Below, one piece after another: positions 1-9,094 of a stretch of 64,000 nt of DNA; the stretch's first letter is position 1, and the number at the start of each line of letters is the position of its first letter. The stretch covers positions 186,001 to 250,000 of the forward strand of contig NZ_JBNJQR010000007.1 of NCBI RefSeq assembly GCF_050113715.1, read 5' to 3'. The DNA is from Brevibacillus_H ginsengisoli. GTDB lineage: Bacteria > Bacillota > Bacilli > Brevibacillales > Brevibacillaceae. A model generated the notes under the pieces. It saw only the letters and a program-made list of their open reading frames with translations, was not told the DNA's origin and searched no databases. The translations under genes were made by a program, and so were the position numbers.

Positions 1-1
1 T

Positions 2-55
2 TGGGAAGAGCGGGATCGGTTTAACAGGGAATTGACTCAGTTTATTGAAACGTAA
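2..55 (+). CDS. C-terminal fragment of an unidentified protein
   Basis: An open frame enters from the left edge and ends at a TAA, giving the tail WEERDRFNRELTQFIET. It is followed by a hairpin terminator shared with the convergent fdhD. A tail of the form FNRxLxxFIE is common at the end of alpha/beta hydrolases, but 17 residues cannot establish a family. It is taken as real because it fills the edge up to the terminator. Confidence 0.45.
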   Translation, partial: WEERDRFNRELTQFIET

Positions 56-87
56 TCGGTTCGTGGCAACTATCTGGCCTGAAACAA

Positions 88-125
88 AACAAGCTGACAC
101 CCGTTACCATCCGTGTCAGCTTGTT
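88..125. terminator. Bidirectional terminator between convergent genes
   Basis: Perfect 13-bp stem, AACAAGCTGACAC paired with GTGTCAGCTTGTT, 12-nt loop. On the minus strand it is followed by TTTGTTTC, and on the plus strand by AATTTTC. It lies 24 bases past the fdhD stop and also serves the partial plus-strand gene. Confidence 0.85.
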
Positions 126-148
126 AATTTTCTAGGCATATTTCCCGT

Positions 149-952
149 TCACTTCACGTCCATTTCAATGCGATTTGGCCACGTGTATATATTGAGTAAC
201 TGATTGCGGATGAAGCCTACCGTGGTCATTCCAAGTTCATCCGCGAGACGAAGCGCCAATTCAGTTGGGGCCGATTTGGATAGCACGATGCTGCAGCCGA
301 TTTTGGCTACCTTCAGTAACACTTCAGAAGAGATGCGGCCACTAAACACCATGATTTTGTCATCTGTCTTAATCGAATGCTTCAGGCAATGTCCATAGAG
401 CTTATCCAGCGCATTGTGTCGTCCGATATCCGTTCTGTAAATCACCACTCCCTGTTTATCGCATAATGCCGCATTGTGAACACCACCCGTGCTCTGAAAC
501 AGGCTGGCTGATTGCTGCATCAGCTCCATCAAGCGAAAACAATCAGCGATCGTAATCGTAAGTCCGTTTTCCTCCAGATTTTTCACGGTTCGGGCATCGT
601 TATAAAAGTAAAAGCTTTGTCTGCTCTTACCGCAACAAGACGTCACATACCGTTTGGAATGAAATAATTGGTTATAACGGTTTACTTGCTTCGCCGTGAC
701 ATAAGCGTATCCCGTTGATTCATCCACGAAGATATCCGAAAGATCGGCACAGGAACCAATTACTCCTTCAGAAGCCAAAAATCCGATCGCAAGCTCCTCC
801 ATGTGCTCTGGACTGCACAACAAAGTCGCGAACTCCTCTTGATTCAACAGGATCGTCATCGGGAATTCTGTTACGATCGAATCTTCCACTTCCTCCAAAC
901 TGCCATTTGCGTAATGCCGGATGGATGTTGAAACGCAGACGGGCTGTATCAA
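149..952 (-). CDS. fdhD: Formate dehydrogenase sulfurtransferase FdhD
   Basis: FdhD proteins pass sulfur from a cysteine desulfurase to the molybdenum cofactor and are needed for formate dehydrogenase activity. The 267-residue product has the family length, the conserved GFLASEGVI segment (about residues 57-65) and the CCGKS motif (Cys106/Cys107) that holds the catalytic cysteine, followed by the FQSTGGVHNAALC and YRTDIGRHNALDK signatures. The start is TTG. Its TTGA overlaps the TGA of the DUF1641 gene by 4 bp and is preceded by GAGGGG, so it is translationally coupled as last gene of fdhF-DUF1641-fdhD. It ends at the terminator near position 100. Confidence 0.93.
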   Translation of the reverse strand: MIQPVCVSTSIRHYANGSLEEVEDSIVTEFPMTILLNQEEFATLLCSPEHMEELAIGFLASEGVIGSCADLSDIFVDESTGYAYVTAKQVNRYNQLFHSKRYVTSCCGKSRQSFYFYNDARTVKNLEENGLTITIADCFRLMELMQQSASLFQSTGGVHNAALCDKQGVVIYRTDIGRHNALDKLYGHCLKHSIKTDDKIMVFSGRISSEVLLKVAKIGCSIVLSKSAPTELALRLADELGMTTVGFIRNQLLNIYTWPNRIEMDVK

Positions 953-1458
953 GAATGGTTCCCCTCTTTCGCTTCGGTTTGATCCTTTAAGCCTTCTCCT
1001 ATGCCTTTTAACAGGTTAATGCCATAATGAATGGCCCGATTGACGTCTGGATCATAGAGAGCCTTCATCAAATCGAGTATCCCAAGCTTGGTTCCAGAGC
1101 GTAGTCCTTCTTCCGCCTGTTGAAGACCTTTGGTGACACCATGGATCAGTTTACGGGTCATCTCAGGCTCAAGCTCCGTTAATCCACCGGCAGCAGCCAT
1201 CGCATTGTTGATCAGGTTGGTGACAGGCGGGCGATTCATCTGCCCTACGGCGATTTGGGCGATTTCTTCCTTCGCTTCCACCGCCGCGCCAAGTACTCCA
1301 AGAAGCCCACTATTGTGGAGCTCCTGAAGCAGTTTGATGAATTCCTGGATACCTTCCGGATTCTGCGCTAGGACTCGGATGACATTCTCAACGGCCTGAT
1401 TCTGCCTTTCGCCATCGGTAAGCGTTGGTTTGGCAATGGTCTTAATCGGTTTCGCCAT
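949..1458 (-). CDS. DUF1641 protein, formate dehydrogenase partner (YrhD/YjgD-like)
   Basis: A helical protein of 169 residues with the DUF1641 pattern (glycine-rich GLLGVLGAAVEAKEEI followed by a long helical C-terminus). In Bacillus, DUF1641 proteins are encoded beside YrhE/YjgC-type formate dehydrogenases and are thought to be a subunit or assembly partner; that role is inferred from context. A start nine codons upstream is possible, but the ATG chosen (MAKPIKT) follows GGGGGGA at good spacing. It overlaps the 3' end of fdhF by 17 bp and the fdhD start by 4 bp, so the three genes form one operon. Confidence 0.85.
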   Translation of the reverse strand: MAKPIKTIAKPTLTDGERQNQAVENVIRVLAQNPEGIQEFIKLLQELHNSGLLGVLGAAVEAKEEIAQIAVGQMNRPPVTNLINNAMAAAGGLTELEPEMTRKLIHGVTKGLQQAEEGLRSGTKLGILDLMKALYDPDVNRAIHYGINLLKGIGEGLKDQTEAKEGNHS

Positions 1459-4405
1459 GATTGGTTCCCCCCGGGATATTGACATTAGCGATTGGCCTAT
1501 AATCTGTTCGGGCCCACTTTCGATCCACCTGTACTCCTATTTGTGGATTGCGCTTAGCGTAGCGATGATTGTACATCGGGAGTGGAATCAATCCCTTTTC
1601 TTCGAGAACCTCCATCCGCACCTTGGCTTGTTTATAGCCGGGCGTTCTCGTTTTCACATCGAATACCCCGCCTGTCAATACGTTCACAGCGCTTTCGGGA
1701 TGGGCCGAGTGCATCGGTACATAGATGTCTCTCCCCCGCACACGCTCCGTGACCAACGCGCGAAGCTTGATTCTTCCATACGGTGAAATCAGACGCACCA
1801 TTGATCCGCTCTCGACTCCCCGCTCTTTGGCCAATTCCGGTGATATTTCCATAAAAACAGCGGGCAGTTTGTATTGGATGCCATCCGACTTGTCCGTCAG
1901 GTTGCCCTCGTGAAACTGCTCCAACAAACGGCCATTGTTGAGTGTCAGATCAAATTCTGTTGGGAACTCCACTGGCGGGATGTATTCGAAGCGTGCCAGC
2001 CGCGCTTTTTTATCCGGGAAGTTAAATCCGTTCGTATACAAAAGTGGCGTGTTGCTTCCGTCTTGTGATCCCCAGTGGAAGCTGTTCCACCCTTCCAAAC
2101 CATCGTAATTGCATTGGGAGAAGAATGGAGTAAGTGATGCCATCTCGGCAAAGATTTCACCTGGATGCGTATACTTCCAGTCATATCCCAGCTTCTTCGC
2201 CACTTGCGTGAAAATCCACCAATCCGGTTTGCTGTCGCCGATCGGTTCAAGCGCTTGGTAGAGTCGTTGCACGCGCCGCTCCGTGTTGGTAAAGGTTCCA
2301 TCCTTTTCAAGCGATGGCACTGCCGGTAGAACAATGTCGGCAAATTCAGCAGTTTTGCTTAAGAAAACATCCTGCACGACCAGGAACTCCACCTTCTCCA
2401 GCATCTCTTGGGTATGATTGGAATCCGAATCTACCCAGGCCATTTCTTCCCCGGCTACATACATGCCCTTGATCTCGCCCCTGCCGATTGCCTCCAGCAT
2501 TTGGATTGTATCCAGACCGCGTTCTCCCGGAATTCTCACCCCGTAAGCCTCTTCGAATTTGGCTCGAATCGCGTCATTCGCAACAGGCTGATACCCTGGA
2601 AAAATATCCGGCATCGTTCCCATGTCAGCCGCCCCTTGGACGTTGTTGTGGCCACGCAACGGAAACGCCCCCGCTCCCGGACGCATGAAGTTCCCTGTAA
2701 TCAACAGCAGATTGGAAATCGCCGTAGAAGTATGGGAGCCTGCCACGTTCTGGGTCACGCCCATACCCCAACAGATAGCGGTTCCATCCGCCTCATGAAT
2801 CATGGTGGCGATTCGAATCAACTTTTCCTTACGAATGCCTGTTTCTTGCTCAGCAAATTCCAAAGTAAACCGCTCAATCGATTGTACATATTCGGGATAG
2901 AAGTTTATGTGCTCTTCGATAAATGACGCGTTATGCCAGTTCTGATCAATGATGTGCTTGGCGACAGCCGTTAACCAGACGTAATCGGTTCCTTGGTTGG
3001 GACGAATGAACAAATCAGCGCGATCGGCCATCTCATGCCGGCGAAGGTCTACAGTGATCAGCTTTTGTCCGTTGAGTTTTTGGGACCGCTTGATTCGGGT
3101 AGCCAGAACGGGGTGTCCCTCTCCAGGAGCACAGCCAACCAGAATGACAAGACCCGCTTGGGCAATATCTTGAATCGTTCCAGAGTCGCCACCGATTCCT
3201 ACGGTTTGCTGCAAGCCCCATGATGCCGGAGACTGACAGTAACGGGAGCAGTTGTCCACGTTGTTGGTTTGGAACACCTGTCGAGCCAATTTTTGCATCA
3301 GATAGTTTTCTTCGTTGGTGAACTTGGATGATGAAATGAACCCAAGCGCGTTTGTGCCGTGAGACTCCTTGATAGCTCCCAGCTTGCTGGCCATCAGGTT
3401 CAACGCTTCTTCCCAAGTCGCTTCTACAAACTGATCACCTCGACGGATCAGTGGTTTCGTCAAGCGTTGATTACTGTTAACGAAATCCCAGCCAAACTTT
3501 CCTTTTACACAGGTAGAGACGCTGTTGACGGGCGCATTTTCCGAAGGCTCTACTTTGAGAATATGGCGGTCCTTGGTCCACACCTCGAACGAACAGCCTA
3601 CCCCGCAGAATGTACACACGGTCTTGGTTTTTTTGATCCGCTTCCCACGCATAGCCGCTTCCACTTCCGAGACAGCGAAAACACTACGGTAATCCGGCTC
3701 CACTTCTTTCATCCAATCAATCATAGGATCAAGCAGTTCCTTATTCATACCAGTCATGAAACCCGCTTCACCCAGCATCGACTTCTCGATCAACGCATTA
3801 CACGGGCAAACCGTTACACACTGTCCGCATGACACACAGGAGGATTCATTGATGAGCTTGTTGTCGTCCCAGATGACCCTTGGAATATCACGTTCCCAGT
3901 CAATCGTCAGCGTTTCATTAACCTGAACATTCTGACAAATCTCAACACATCGTCCGCAAAGGATGCATTGATCAGGATCATAGCGATAAAACGGATGTGA
4001 TCGATCCACTTCGTAGCCTTTTTCACGAAACGGCCGTGTCTGATGCTTCACTTCCATCAGATTAGCGGTGTTGTGCACCCGACAATTTCCGTTGTTGTTG
4101 TCACAGACGGTACAATACAGCTTGTGGTTCTCAAGGATTCGGTCCATCGCTTCCAGCTGGGAGGCTTTTGCCCGTTCCGAAGACGTGAATATGCTCATCC
4201 CCTCTTCGATGTGGGTAGAACAGGCCCTAAGGATCTGCCCGTCAATCTCGCACATACAGGTATCGCAGGTTTGAACAGGCCCAAAGATGGGGGAGTAACA
4301 AATATGGGGATGCTCTATCTCGTTCAATAGAAGATAGTCGAGAATTCGAGTCCCTTTGGCTACTTGACGCTTCTCTCCATTTAGTTCAAATTTCACTGTT
4401 TCCAC
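1442..4405 (-). CDS. fdhF: Formate dehydrogenase alpha subunit, molybdopterin/Fe-S, cysteine type
   Basis: Cytoplasmic molybdopterin oxidoreductase expected to oxidise formate to CO2. Order in the 987 residues: 2Fe-2S ferredoxin domain (Cys36, 47, 50, 62), His-Cys3 NuoG-type 4Fe-4S site (His94, Cys98, 101, 108), a two-cluster ferredoxin domain (Cys147-157 and Cys190-200), 4Fe-4S of the catalytic domain (Cys264, 267, 271, 299), the molybdopterin domain and a C-terminal dinucleotide-binding domain. The residue at the selenocysteine position is Cys390 (codon TGT), followed by Gln391 rather than the His of classical enzymes (NNVDNCSRYCQSP), as in the Bacillus YrhE/YjgC subfamily. It starts with GTG after AAGGGGG. 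The multi-cluster N-terminus suggests electron transfer to NAD or a soluble partner. No separate NAD-binding subunit is visible. Confidence 0.92.
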   Translation of the reverse strand: METVKFELNGEKRQVAKGTRILDYLLLNEIEHPHICYSPIFGPVQTCDTCMCEIDGQILRACSTHIEEGMSIFTSSERAKASQLEAMDRILENHKLYCTVCDNNNGNCRVHNTANLMEVKHQTRPFREKGYEVDRSHPFYRYDPDQCILCGRCVEICQNVQVNETLTIDWERDIPRVIWDDNKLINESSCVSCGQCVTVCPCNALIEKSMLGEAGFMTGMNKELLDPMIDWMKEVEPDYRSVFAVSEVEAAMRGKRIKKTKTVCTFCGVGCSFEVWTKDRHILKVEPSENAPVNSVSTCVKGKFGWDFVNSNQRLTKPLIRRGDQFVEATWEEALNLMASKLGAIKESHGTNALGFISSSKFTNEENYLMQKLARQVFQTNNVDNCSRYCQSPASWGLQQTVGIGGDSGTIQDIAQAGLVILVGCAPGEGHPVLATRIKRSQKLNGQKLITVDLRRHEMADRADLFIRPNQGTDYVWLTAVAKHIIDQNWHNASFIEEHINFYPEYVQSIERFTLEFAEQETGIRKEKLIRIATMIHEADGTAICWGMGVTQNVAGSHTSTAISNLLLITGNFMRPGAGAFPLRGHNNVQGAADMGTMPDIFPGYQPVANDAIRAKFEEAYGVRIPGERGLDTIQMLEAIGRGEIKGMYVAGEEMAWVDSDSNHTQEMLEKVEFLVVQDVFLSKTAEFADIVLPAVPSLEKDGTFTNTERRVQRLYQALEPIGDSKPDWWIFTQVAKKLGYDWKYTHPGEIFAEMASLTPFFSQCNYDGLEGWNSFHWGSQDGSNTPLLYTNGFNFPDKKARLARFEYIPPVEFPTEFDLTLNNGRLLEQFHEGNLTDKSDGIQYKLPAVFMEISPELAKERGVESGSMVRLISPYGRIKLRALVTERVRGRDIYVPMHSAHPESAVNVLTGGVFDVKTRTPGYKQAKVRMEVLEEKGLIPLPMYNHRYAKRNPQIGVQVDRKWARTDYRPIANVNIPGGTNHGETD

Positions 4406-4479
4406 CGGCTGACCCCCTTAATTGGACGACTTGGCTATCGGCGAGCTTGTAAATTTGTATTCTCTCTACTATAAAAATA

Positions 4480-4536
4480 AAACCCACATAAAACAACCTG
4501 TGCAGTACATAGGCAACCTGTGTTTTATGCGGGTTT
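4480..4536 (-). terminator. Terminator of the WG-repeat gene
   Basis: A 16-bp stem with one A.C mismatch (AAACCCACATAAAACA with TGTTTTATGCGGGTTT) lies just past the stop of the WG-repeat gene. The loop holds two copies of AACCTGTG. On the minus strand a T-rich tract follows. Confidence 0.75.
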
Positions 4537-4553
4537 ATTCCTAGATGATTAGA

Positions 4554-7337
4554 CTATTTGGCGGCAACCTGCTTTCGTTGTGCAACCAACCACTGTTGGA
4601 AGGCTGTTTCCGCCTCCTTCAAAAGCGGTTCTTTCGCTTTTTCGCGGGCAGCTATAAATACAGGATCTGCTTCCAATTCCGGACGAGTTAGCACGATGTC
4701 TTCATAGTGGATACCATTTACCAGCAGGGCGTTGTTAACAGAATGATTCCCTGGCTGCTGAAACTCCTTAATATCCTGGATATGATACGGGTAATAGTCT
4801 CCTTTCCCGTTTACCTGTGGAAACTTGAAACTGTAGGCGCAAAAACGAATAACATACTCGTATGAGGAAGAATATGGACCTAAGGTGGAGACGAATTTAT
4901 TGTGGCTGTCCTTGGTATATCCCGGTATTCCCTTCTCCACTGCCCACAGAAGTGCAGGGTCTTTGGTATCTGCCAGCTTCAACTTTCCTTGTGACGGATT
5001 CGCCTCGTGGAAGATGTTGTACAGGATATGGGCAACAAGTGTAGGGGTGATCTCTTGATTCAGTTCCTCCGCTTTGACGTATTTGGCTTTAATCAGGGCC
5101 TGGACGAAGGTTTCTCCACTTTTGATATCACCGGACTTAACCGGCTCAAGAGTACCCATCATGGAATAGATAGACAAGAGTAGGGTTGCTGGATTCAAAT
5201 TATAAGAATCGATTTGCACTCCCCGATCAAAGGGACCATTAGCCTCATAGTACGCTTGCGCGATCTTCTTCACACTTGGCTGTTTCGCCAGATAAGCAGG
5301 ATCTGTGTTAGTAGTCAGCGCCGGAAGAATGCTCCACACATCCTGAGACTTCCAATCAAACGGTTGATAGGTGAATTGATAGGTAGTTGCTGGCTCGACT
5401 GGTTGGTACATGATTTGTCCTTGCTTGTTCACATACGTGACGTGCTGGTTTACTTTTACCTTGCCAAGGCCGTCTCTAAAGGGTTCCGCCTGATCAAACT
5501 GCAAATTGCCAACGATTTGCCCCGACGCGTTAACATACCACCATTTGTTGTTTTGTTCCACCAGCCCAAAGCCCTCATGGAAGTCACCTACCATATCGAA
5601 CTGGGGTGGGACGATTTCCTTCCCTGTTAAGTTCATATAACCATATTTTCCATTCACGCTTACCTTAGCCACTCTTTGTTGATTATCGTCATTTATGAAC
5701 CAAGTGATTTCATCGTACACAGGCGGAGATATGAATTTTCCTGTAGGTTTTATCGCTCCCCATTTGCCGCCCTGCTGATATTCCAACACCTGTGGAAAGC
5801 CCGAATATTGCAAAGCTTCGAACTGCGGCTCAACGGTTGTTTTACTGTTGATATCGTAAAAACCTCGTTTATTCGCAATGGAGAGCTCAATCAGGTCTGA
5901 ATAGAGCCTGACATCATCATATTTTGGGGACGCTAGAATCTCACCTTGTTGATTGACCACTCCCCATTTGCCGTCTTTTTTTACCTTGTACAAGCCGGAT
6001 TCACTATTGCTAGAAAGCTCCTCGTATTCGATTGGAATGAGGACATCCCCATTTCTCTGAATAACTCCCCATTTGCCGTTGTCTTTCACGCTAAACAGCC
6101 CATTCGACAGATCGCCAATCTGGTTATAGCGAATCGGAATAATGACTTTCCCCTGAAGGTCGCAAACTCCGTATAACCCATCCAGTTTCACAACAACAAA
6201 GTCATCATCAGGCGAGCTGACGGACTGATAGGTAGGCGGTACAATCACGTTCCCCTTATTGTCCATCCACCCCCACGCTGTACCCTCGCGAAAAGCGCGA
6301 ATCGGTGTTTGACCGGAATCCTTTCTCTCATCAACCATCGGACCTACACGATATTGGTTGTTTTGCTTCAAGACGTAGGCGAATTGTTTTCCTTGCGTAA
6401 CCATGATCAGATTGTTGTATTCCTGCACGTTATCATAGAGTGTTTGGGAGATGACTTTACCAGTCGGGTCAATGAGCTTCCATTTGTCTTTGACTTTCGT
6501 GGAAGCGACCCCGTTGGAGTACAGGACAAGATTCGGATAAGAAAAAGGGATGGCTACCCTGCCTTGTTTATCAATGGTTCCAAATCGATTGTTTTTTTCA
6601 ACTATGGCATAGTCATTATAGAACCCATAGCCATACTGATACTGGGGCGAGATTGTCAATTTCCCTTGGCGGTTGATATACCCATACTTGCGATTGTTTG
6701 TAACGAGAGCCATATCATGCTCGAAGGAACTAACGGATGAATACGCAGGCTTGGCAATCACGGTTCCATTCGCTGAGACGACTCCCCATTTATTGCCGAT
6801 TCTCGCCAGAAATGTATCACTCTGATCCTGATAAATCAACTCATCGTAGGTTGTAGGGACAGCAATTTTTCCAGTTGGATCAAAGCTTCCCCACTTCCCG
6901 TTGCGCTTCACGGTAAATAGCTGTTTGTGCAAGGTGATATTGGAGTTACGATCATACTTTTCAAATTGTGGCGAGAAAATCCACTTCCCCGATTGATCCA
7001 TGAACCCCCAGTTGTTCGCTATACGCACCGCCACAAAGTCTGTTTCTTCTATAATCTCGTCGTACTTGGGCTCTAACAAAATGCGTCCGCTTCTGTCGAT
7101 CAACCCCCATTTATCTTGAGTCCGTACCCTGGATATCTGTCCGTAATAAAAATCCTCAATCACATCAAATCGCGGCTTGATGAGGACCTTGCCATTTTGA
7201 TCCATCAGGCCCCACTTGAAATTCTGCTCGATTGGAAATACTGGAGCAGGCTGCTTTTTTTCTTCAGCTGAAGCTCCTGTTAGACAAGTATGGAAAAGGC
7301 AGGCGGCCATGAATGTGAAGAAAAGGCTCTTTTTCAT
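4554..7337 (-). CDS. Secreted WG-repeat protein
   Basis: The 927-residue product has a signal peptide (MKKSLFFTFMAACLF, cleavage near GASAEE), then a long array of WG repeats of about 35-45 residues (pattern KWGLMDQNGKVLIKPRFD) covering roughly residues 38-660. A non-repetitive C-terminal domain of about 260 residues follows, with the string FVQALIKAKYVK typical of helical envelope domains. WG repeats are predicted to form beta-rich solenoid or propeller-like surfaces; no activity is assigned. RBS AGGAG lies 6 nt before ATG. It is a single-gene unit with its own terminator. It probably acts outside the membrane; binding partners are unknown. Confidence 0.85.
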   Translation of the reverse strand: MKKSLFFTFMAACLFHTCLTGASAEEKKQPAPVFPIEQNFKWGLMDQNGKVLIKPRFDVIEDFYYGQISRVRTQDKWGLIDRSGRILLEPKYDEIIEETDFVAVRIANNWGFMDQSGKWIFSPQFEKYDRNSNITLHKQLFTVKRNGKWGSFDPTGKIAVPTTYDELIYQDQSDTFLARIGNKWGVVSANGTVIAKPAYSSVSSFEHDMALVTNNRKYGYINRQGKLTISPQYQYGYGFYNDYAIVEKNNRFGTIDKQGRVAIPFSYPNLVLYSNGVASTKVKDKWKLIDPTGKVISQTLYDNVQEYNNLIMVTQGKQFAYVLKQNNQYRVGPMVDERKDSGQTPIRAFREGTAWGWMDNKGNVIVPPTYQSVSSPDDDFVVVKLDGLYGVCDLQGKVIIPIRYNQIGDLSNGLFSVKDNGKWGVIQRNGDVLIPIEYEELSSNSESGLYKVKKDGKWGVVNQQGEILASPKYDDVRLYSDLIELSIANKRGFYDINSKTTVEPQFEALQYSGFPQVLEYQQGGKWGAIKPTGKFISPPVYDEITWFINDDNQQRVAKVSVNGKYGYMNLTGKEIVPPQFDMVGDFHEGFGLVEQNNKWWYVNASGQIVGNLQFDQAEPFRDGLGKVKVNQHVTYVNKQGQIMYQPVEPATTYQFTYQPFDWKSQDVWSILPALTTNTDPAYLAKQPSVKKIAQAYYEANGPFDRGVQIDSYNLNPATLLLSIYSMMGTLEPVKSGDIKSGETFVQALIKAKYVKAEELNQEITPTLVAHILYNIFHEANPSQGKLKLADTKDPALLWAVEKGIPGYTKDSHNKFVSTLGPYSSSYEYVIRFCAYSFKFPQVNGKGDYYPYHIQDIKEFQQPGNHSVNNALLVNGIHYEDIVLTRPELEADPVFIAAREKAKEPLLKEAETAFQQWLVAQRKQVAAK

Positions 7338-7463
7338 AGGTCTCTCCTTTACATGTGATGTTATTCTCCTTCATAGAGACGGTTCATCATGTAATTCGTT
7401 TCCAATTGATAAGTTCCTTCAGGCACCTACTATCTGAGAAGCTCGCCCTTTTATAGTAAAAAA

Positions 7464-7646
7464 CTACTTGCAACAGGAACCTCCCTTGTTTTCCTGCTCA
7501 TTCTCTTGGCTTGACTCTTTCTTACCTCCGCAGCAGTTTTCATTAATATCCGTCTCCTTGGTTTCCGCTTCATTAACCTCCTGAATCACCACATTGCAAC
7601 AGCAATTTTGCTTTTTCCCAAACAAACTTTTGAATAGACTCATCAT
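7464..7646 (-). CDS. Cysteine-cluster mini-protein beside a metalloid-type permease
   Basis: Sixty residues, highly charged, with three cysteine clusters: Cys15-16-17, Cys38-39 and the C-terminal Cys58-59 (GGSCCK). It follows AAGGAGGAGAAGA, lies 11 bp after the permease stop in the same direction, and would be co-transcribed with it. Family not recognised. Vicinal cysteine pairs are the chemistry used by As(III)/Sb(III) carriers such as ArsD, so a metal or metalloid carrier feeding the permease is a reasonable inference, no more. The strong RBS and operon position argue that it is a real gene. Confidence 0.75.
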   Translation of the reverse strand: MMSLFKSLFGKKQNCCCNVVIQEVNEAETKETDINENCCGGKKESSQENEQENKGGSCCK

Positions 7647-7657
7647 TCTTCTCCTCC

Positions 7658-8524
7658 TTAAATTAGGTAAAATAGCAAGCCTGAGATGGTCGACATGGTG
7701 AACACGGATGCCACGAATGCGCCAACCAAGCGCTTTTTGAAAATAGAGTTTAACAGGGTAAGCTCAGGCAGGCTTGCTCCTGCCGAACTGATCATCAAAG
7801 CCATCACGGGAGCTATCGCCATCCCTTTGGCAATCATGATTTGAGAGATGGGGATCATGGTCGAAAGCCGAATGTACAGAGGAATCCCGATGATTGCGGC
7901 TACAGGAACCATCCACCATTGATTTCCTCCCATATAGGTTGTGATCCATTCGGTAGGAACTGCGCCGTGAATCACAGAACCGATCGCCGCCCCAATAATC
8001 AGATAAGGGTATACAGACTTCATCAAAGAGAACGTTTCAGCCAGCGCTCCCTTGATACTGAAACCATTGCCCGGTTCTTTATAGCCTGTCATCACAACAT
8101 GTTTGACCTGCTTTTCAAAACCAAGCCGCTCTAAGACAAACCCGATGAGAACTGACAAAACAGATGTGATGACGGTATAGGCAACCGCAACTTTGACTCC
8201 CAGCATTGCCCCCATCAAGGTAATAATCGTGGGATCGAGAACCGGCGAAGCGAACAGAAAAATCATGACAATCCCAAAGCGAACCTTTTTATTGAGCAGG
8301 TTCACAACGACTGGAATAGTGGAGCAAGAGCAAAACGGTGTAACAAAAGCAAAGACGAGTGCCATCACAGCTCCCAATGCCGTGTTTTTACCAGACAAGT
8401 ATTTCTCTAGCTTCTGATAAGGAATGAAACCTTGCAACAAACTGATGGCAAAAGAGATTCCAATAAACAAGAGCGTTAATTCTAGTGCAATGGATAAAAA
8501 ATCTTGAAAAACCGCTGACCACAT
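7658..8524 (-). CDS. Permease of the YraQ/ArsP (UPF0718) family
   Basis: A 288-residue polytopic membrane protein of the family that includes the organoarsenical exporter ArsP. It has the family segment FVTPFCSCSTIPV (Cys65, Cys67), the loop FASPVLDPTIITLMG, and a second half with MGGNQWWMVPVAAIIGIPLYI. The frame is open 11 codons further upstream, but that stretch is the operator palindrome. The ATG at MWSAVFQ has AGGGGTGAT in front, so it is used here. It lies between marR and the Cys-rich mini-protein in one operon, so efflux of a thiophilic compound sensed by the MarR protein is likely; the substrate is unknown. Confidence 0.85.
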   Translation of the reverse strand: MWSAVFQDFLSIALELTLLFIGISFAISLLQGFIPYQKLEKYLSGKNTALGAVMALVFAFVTPFCSCSTIPVVVNLLNKKVRFGIVMIFLFASPVLDPTIITLMGAMLGVKVAVAYTVITSVLSVLIGFVLERLGFEKQVKHVVMTGYKEPGNGFSIKGALAETFSLMKSVYPYLIIGAAIGSVIHGAVPTEWITTYMGGNQWWMVPVAAIIGIPLYIRLSTMIPISQIMIAKGMAIAPVMALMISSAGASLPELTLLNSIFKKRLVGAFVASVFTMSTISGLLFYLI

Positions 8525-8544
8525 ACCAATCACCCCTACGATAT

Positions 8545-8557
8545 TTGCAAAATGCAA
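8545..8557. promoter_or_regulatory. MarR-type operator, copy 1 (before permease)
   Basis: Perfect inverted repeat TTGCA-N3-TGCAA between the end of the marR gene and the permease RBS. The same motif, with the same spacing, precedes the marR gene itself. Position suggests local control of the permease. Confidence 0.7.
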
Positions 8558-8581
8558 GTATTAACTAAAAAAGAAATGGGT

Positions 8582-9031
8582 TTATACACCCATCGGATTA
8601 CAGCACTGCTTGGTTTTGCCCATTGCCTCATTCAGCAGCCGAAGAGAGCGGATCACCGTTTCCTTCTCAAAATCAGTCATTTGCGAAAAAACGTCCGCAT
8701 AGTAGGAATTCATCAGGTTCTCAATGTACGCGTTGATTTTCACGCCTTTTTCCGTTAAAGCCAGAATCTGTATTCGTCGGTCGTCCGGGAATGGCGTTTT
8801 CTTCACGAGTTCATTCTCCACAAGCGATTGCACTTGTCGGCTAAAGGTCGTAACGTCCATCCCCAAGGCCTCTGCTACTTGTTGAATGGACGGTTGATGC
8901 TGGCGACTAATCTCATACAAGATATGGCTTTGCGCAACCGACACATCGATTCCATCCACACTGCAACAATTTTTGTTTAACAACCCGTTACGTCTGGTCA
9001 TGGTATGCATGATATCACGAATATTTTCCAT
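8582..9031 (-). CDS. MarR-family regulator with paired cysteines
   Basis: A winged-helix MarR protein of 149 residues. The recognition region is IQQVAEALGMDVTTFSRQVQSLV and the wing is VKKTPFPDDRRIQILALTEKG. Two vicinal Cys pairs stand out: Cys22-23 before the core and Cys143-144 at the C-terminus. Thiol pairs of this kind could bind As(III), Sb(III) or organometals (inference). The ATG chosen (MENIRD) follows GAGAGGTGACGGG; upstream in-frame codons fall in the promoter and operator. It is first gene of marR-permease-mini-protein. Confidence 0.85.
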   Translation of the reverse strand: MENIRDIMHTMTRRNGLLNKNCCSVDGIDVSVAQSHILYEISRQHQPSIQQVAEALGMDVTTFSRQVQSLVENELVKKTPFPDDRRIQILALTEKGVKINAYIENLMNSYYADVFSQMTDFEKETVIRSLRLLNEAMGKTKQCCNPMGV

Positions 9032-9036
9032 CCCGT

Positions 9037-9079
9037 CACCTCTCCCCATATTTATACGTCTATTATTTGCAAATTGCAA
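9037..9079 (-). promoter_or_regulatory. marR promoter overlapped by MarR-type operator, copy 2
   Basis: On the minus strand -35 TTGCAA and -10 TATAAA are separated by 17 bp. The inverted repeat TTGCA-N3-TGCAA (9067-9079) covers the -35 and the start of the spacer. This geometry fits autorepression. Confidence 0.65.
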
Positions 9080-9094
9080 TCTTTTTCTTCCATC

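Noticed and set aside
3233..3238. Selenocysteine at the formate dehydrogenase active site
   Set aside because: The codon is TGT (Cys), not TGA, and no frame break is needed.
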